Assembly (NCBI GenBank): GCA_016212515.1
Contig: JACRFZ010000092.1
Coordinates: 1-64,000 of the forward strand
Direction of reading: 5' to 3'
Origin: Candidatus Melainabacteria bacterium
GTDB lineage: Bacteria; Cyanobacteriota; Vampirovibrionia; Obscuribacterales; Obscuribacteraceae
Length of the DNA stretch: 64,000 nt
The notes under the pieces were generated by a model. That model had not been told where the DNA came from. It was given only the letters and a program-made list of their open reading frames with translations, and did no database searches. Shown here one piece after another: positions 63,718 through 64,000 of the stretch (positions are counted from its first letter, which is position 1; each line of letters opens with the position of its first letter). Position numbers and translations under genes: made by a program.

Positions 63718-64000
63718 TCAGTTCCCGCCCCCTCTTGCGGGGAACAAGCCCTGAATAAGGCGCTGCCAGACGGAACCTCGAGATAAATGCCGCCGGGCTT
63801 GCTTGACTGCTTGCGGCGCCAACTTATAGCCGTCCAGGCCGGCGAATTCCTCACTTTGCCCTTGCAGAAAAACGAGAAAGTGCATGGCATCGGTGTATGG
63901 ACCAGTCGCAGAGGGCGAAGGCGACTCCTGGTAAAAACGCCTTAAGGCCTTATCCAGTAGTTCTTCCTGGGAGAAAATTTCAAGCAGGAAGGGGCAGGCA
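63718..64000 (-). CDS. Partial gene at the right edge
   Basis: An open frame enters from the window edge and ends at TGA (63720-63718): about 93 residues beginning ACPFLLEIFSQEELL and ending GLFPARGGGN. Composition (Leu, Gln, Arg, amphipathic helices) is protein-like. No family could be recognised. It lies upstream of the TolC-family gene on the same strand and may share its transcript. Confidence 0.55.
   Translation of the reverse strand, partial: ACPFLLEIFSQEELLDKALRRFYQESPSPSATGPYTDAMHFLVFLQGQSEEFAGLDGYKLAPQAVKQARRHLSRGSVWQRLIQGLFPARGGGN

Overview
The window looks like a chromosomal stretch of a Gram-negative-type, free-living bacterium with mid-50s GC. It has a TolC-like outer-membrane protein, many signal-peptide proteins, a complete kdpFABCDE potassium system, a Hanks-type kinase and several two-component proteins. 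My best guess is a non-photosynthetic relative of Cyanobacteria (Vampirovibrionia/Melainabacteria, Obscuribacter-like). The reasons are the Cph1/Rcp1-type kinase and receiver modules, secreted TPR proteins and overall gene style. This is an impression, not a database result, and I hold it at about 0.4. I see no rRNA, tRNA, CRISPR array, transposase or integrase.

Layout. 0.9-4.1 kb: a three-gene unit (HExxH metalloprotease-like protein, membrane protein, DEDDh exonuclease) with C/G-ending codons, strong RBSs, RNA hairpins and a terminator. 4.2-5.1 kb: beta-carbonic anhydrase coupled to a 60-aa membrane protein. 5.5-8 kb: hypothetical genes. 8.1-12.8 kb: an M20 amidohydrolase followed by dapC-dapD-dapE, the succinylase branch of lysine/diaminopimelate synthesis. 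13.4-15.5 kb: a PrsW-like membrane protease fused to a Ser/Thr kinase. 15.9-17.1 kb: a secreted repeat protein in the same codon style as the first unit. 17.9-21.2 kb: small hypothetical genes, a frameshifted M50 protease that has also lost its HExxH residues, and a frameshifted inositol-phosphatase-family gene. 21.3-25 kb: an IPT/TIG protein and a REC-PAS-kinase-REC-LRV hybrid kinase. 25.2-29.7 kb (minus): a beta-propeller-like protein, a Gly/Tyr/Pro-Gln/Arg secreted protein, a TPR/thioredoxin-like protein without cysteines and a matrixin-type metalloprotease. 30-31 kb: a ureohydrolase homologue lacking most metal ligands. 30.9-39.0 kb (minus): kdpFABCDE, including a 30-residue KdpF. 39.5-44.2 kb: hypothetical genes, including a small basic-protein gene behind an elaborate RNA leader. 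44.2-48.8 kb: a DUF2071 protein, an SDR-crotonase fusion, a DHH phosphoesterase and a membrane protein. 49.0-52.6 kb (minus): a ribose-type ABC importer (order B-A-C). 53.1-55.1 kb: an isoprenylcysteine-methyltransferase-like protein, a duplicated non-coding segment and tadA. 55.2-64 kb: secreted proteins, a response regulator/histidine kinase pair, a TolC-family protein and a partial gene at the right edge.

How the genes work together. The clear functional units are lysine/DAP synthesis (dapCDE), high-affinity K+ uptake with its own sensor (kdp), a sugar ABC importer, and the RR/HK pair beside secreted proteins. Three homologues of known enzymes have visibly lost catalytic residues: the M50 protease, the ureohydrolase and the thioredoxin fold. 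The items I would look at first are the leader at 41.26-41.42 kb, the PrsW-kinase fusion, the doubly damaged M50 gene, the one-G frameshift in the phosphatase, the pseudo-ureohydrolase and the codon-biased unit at the left end.
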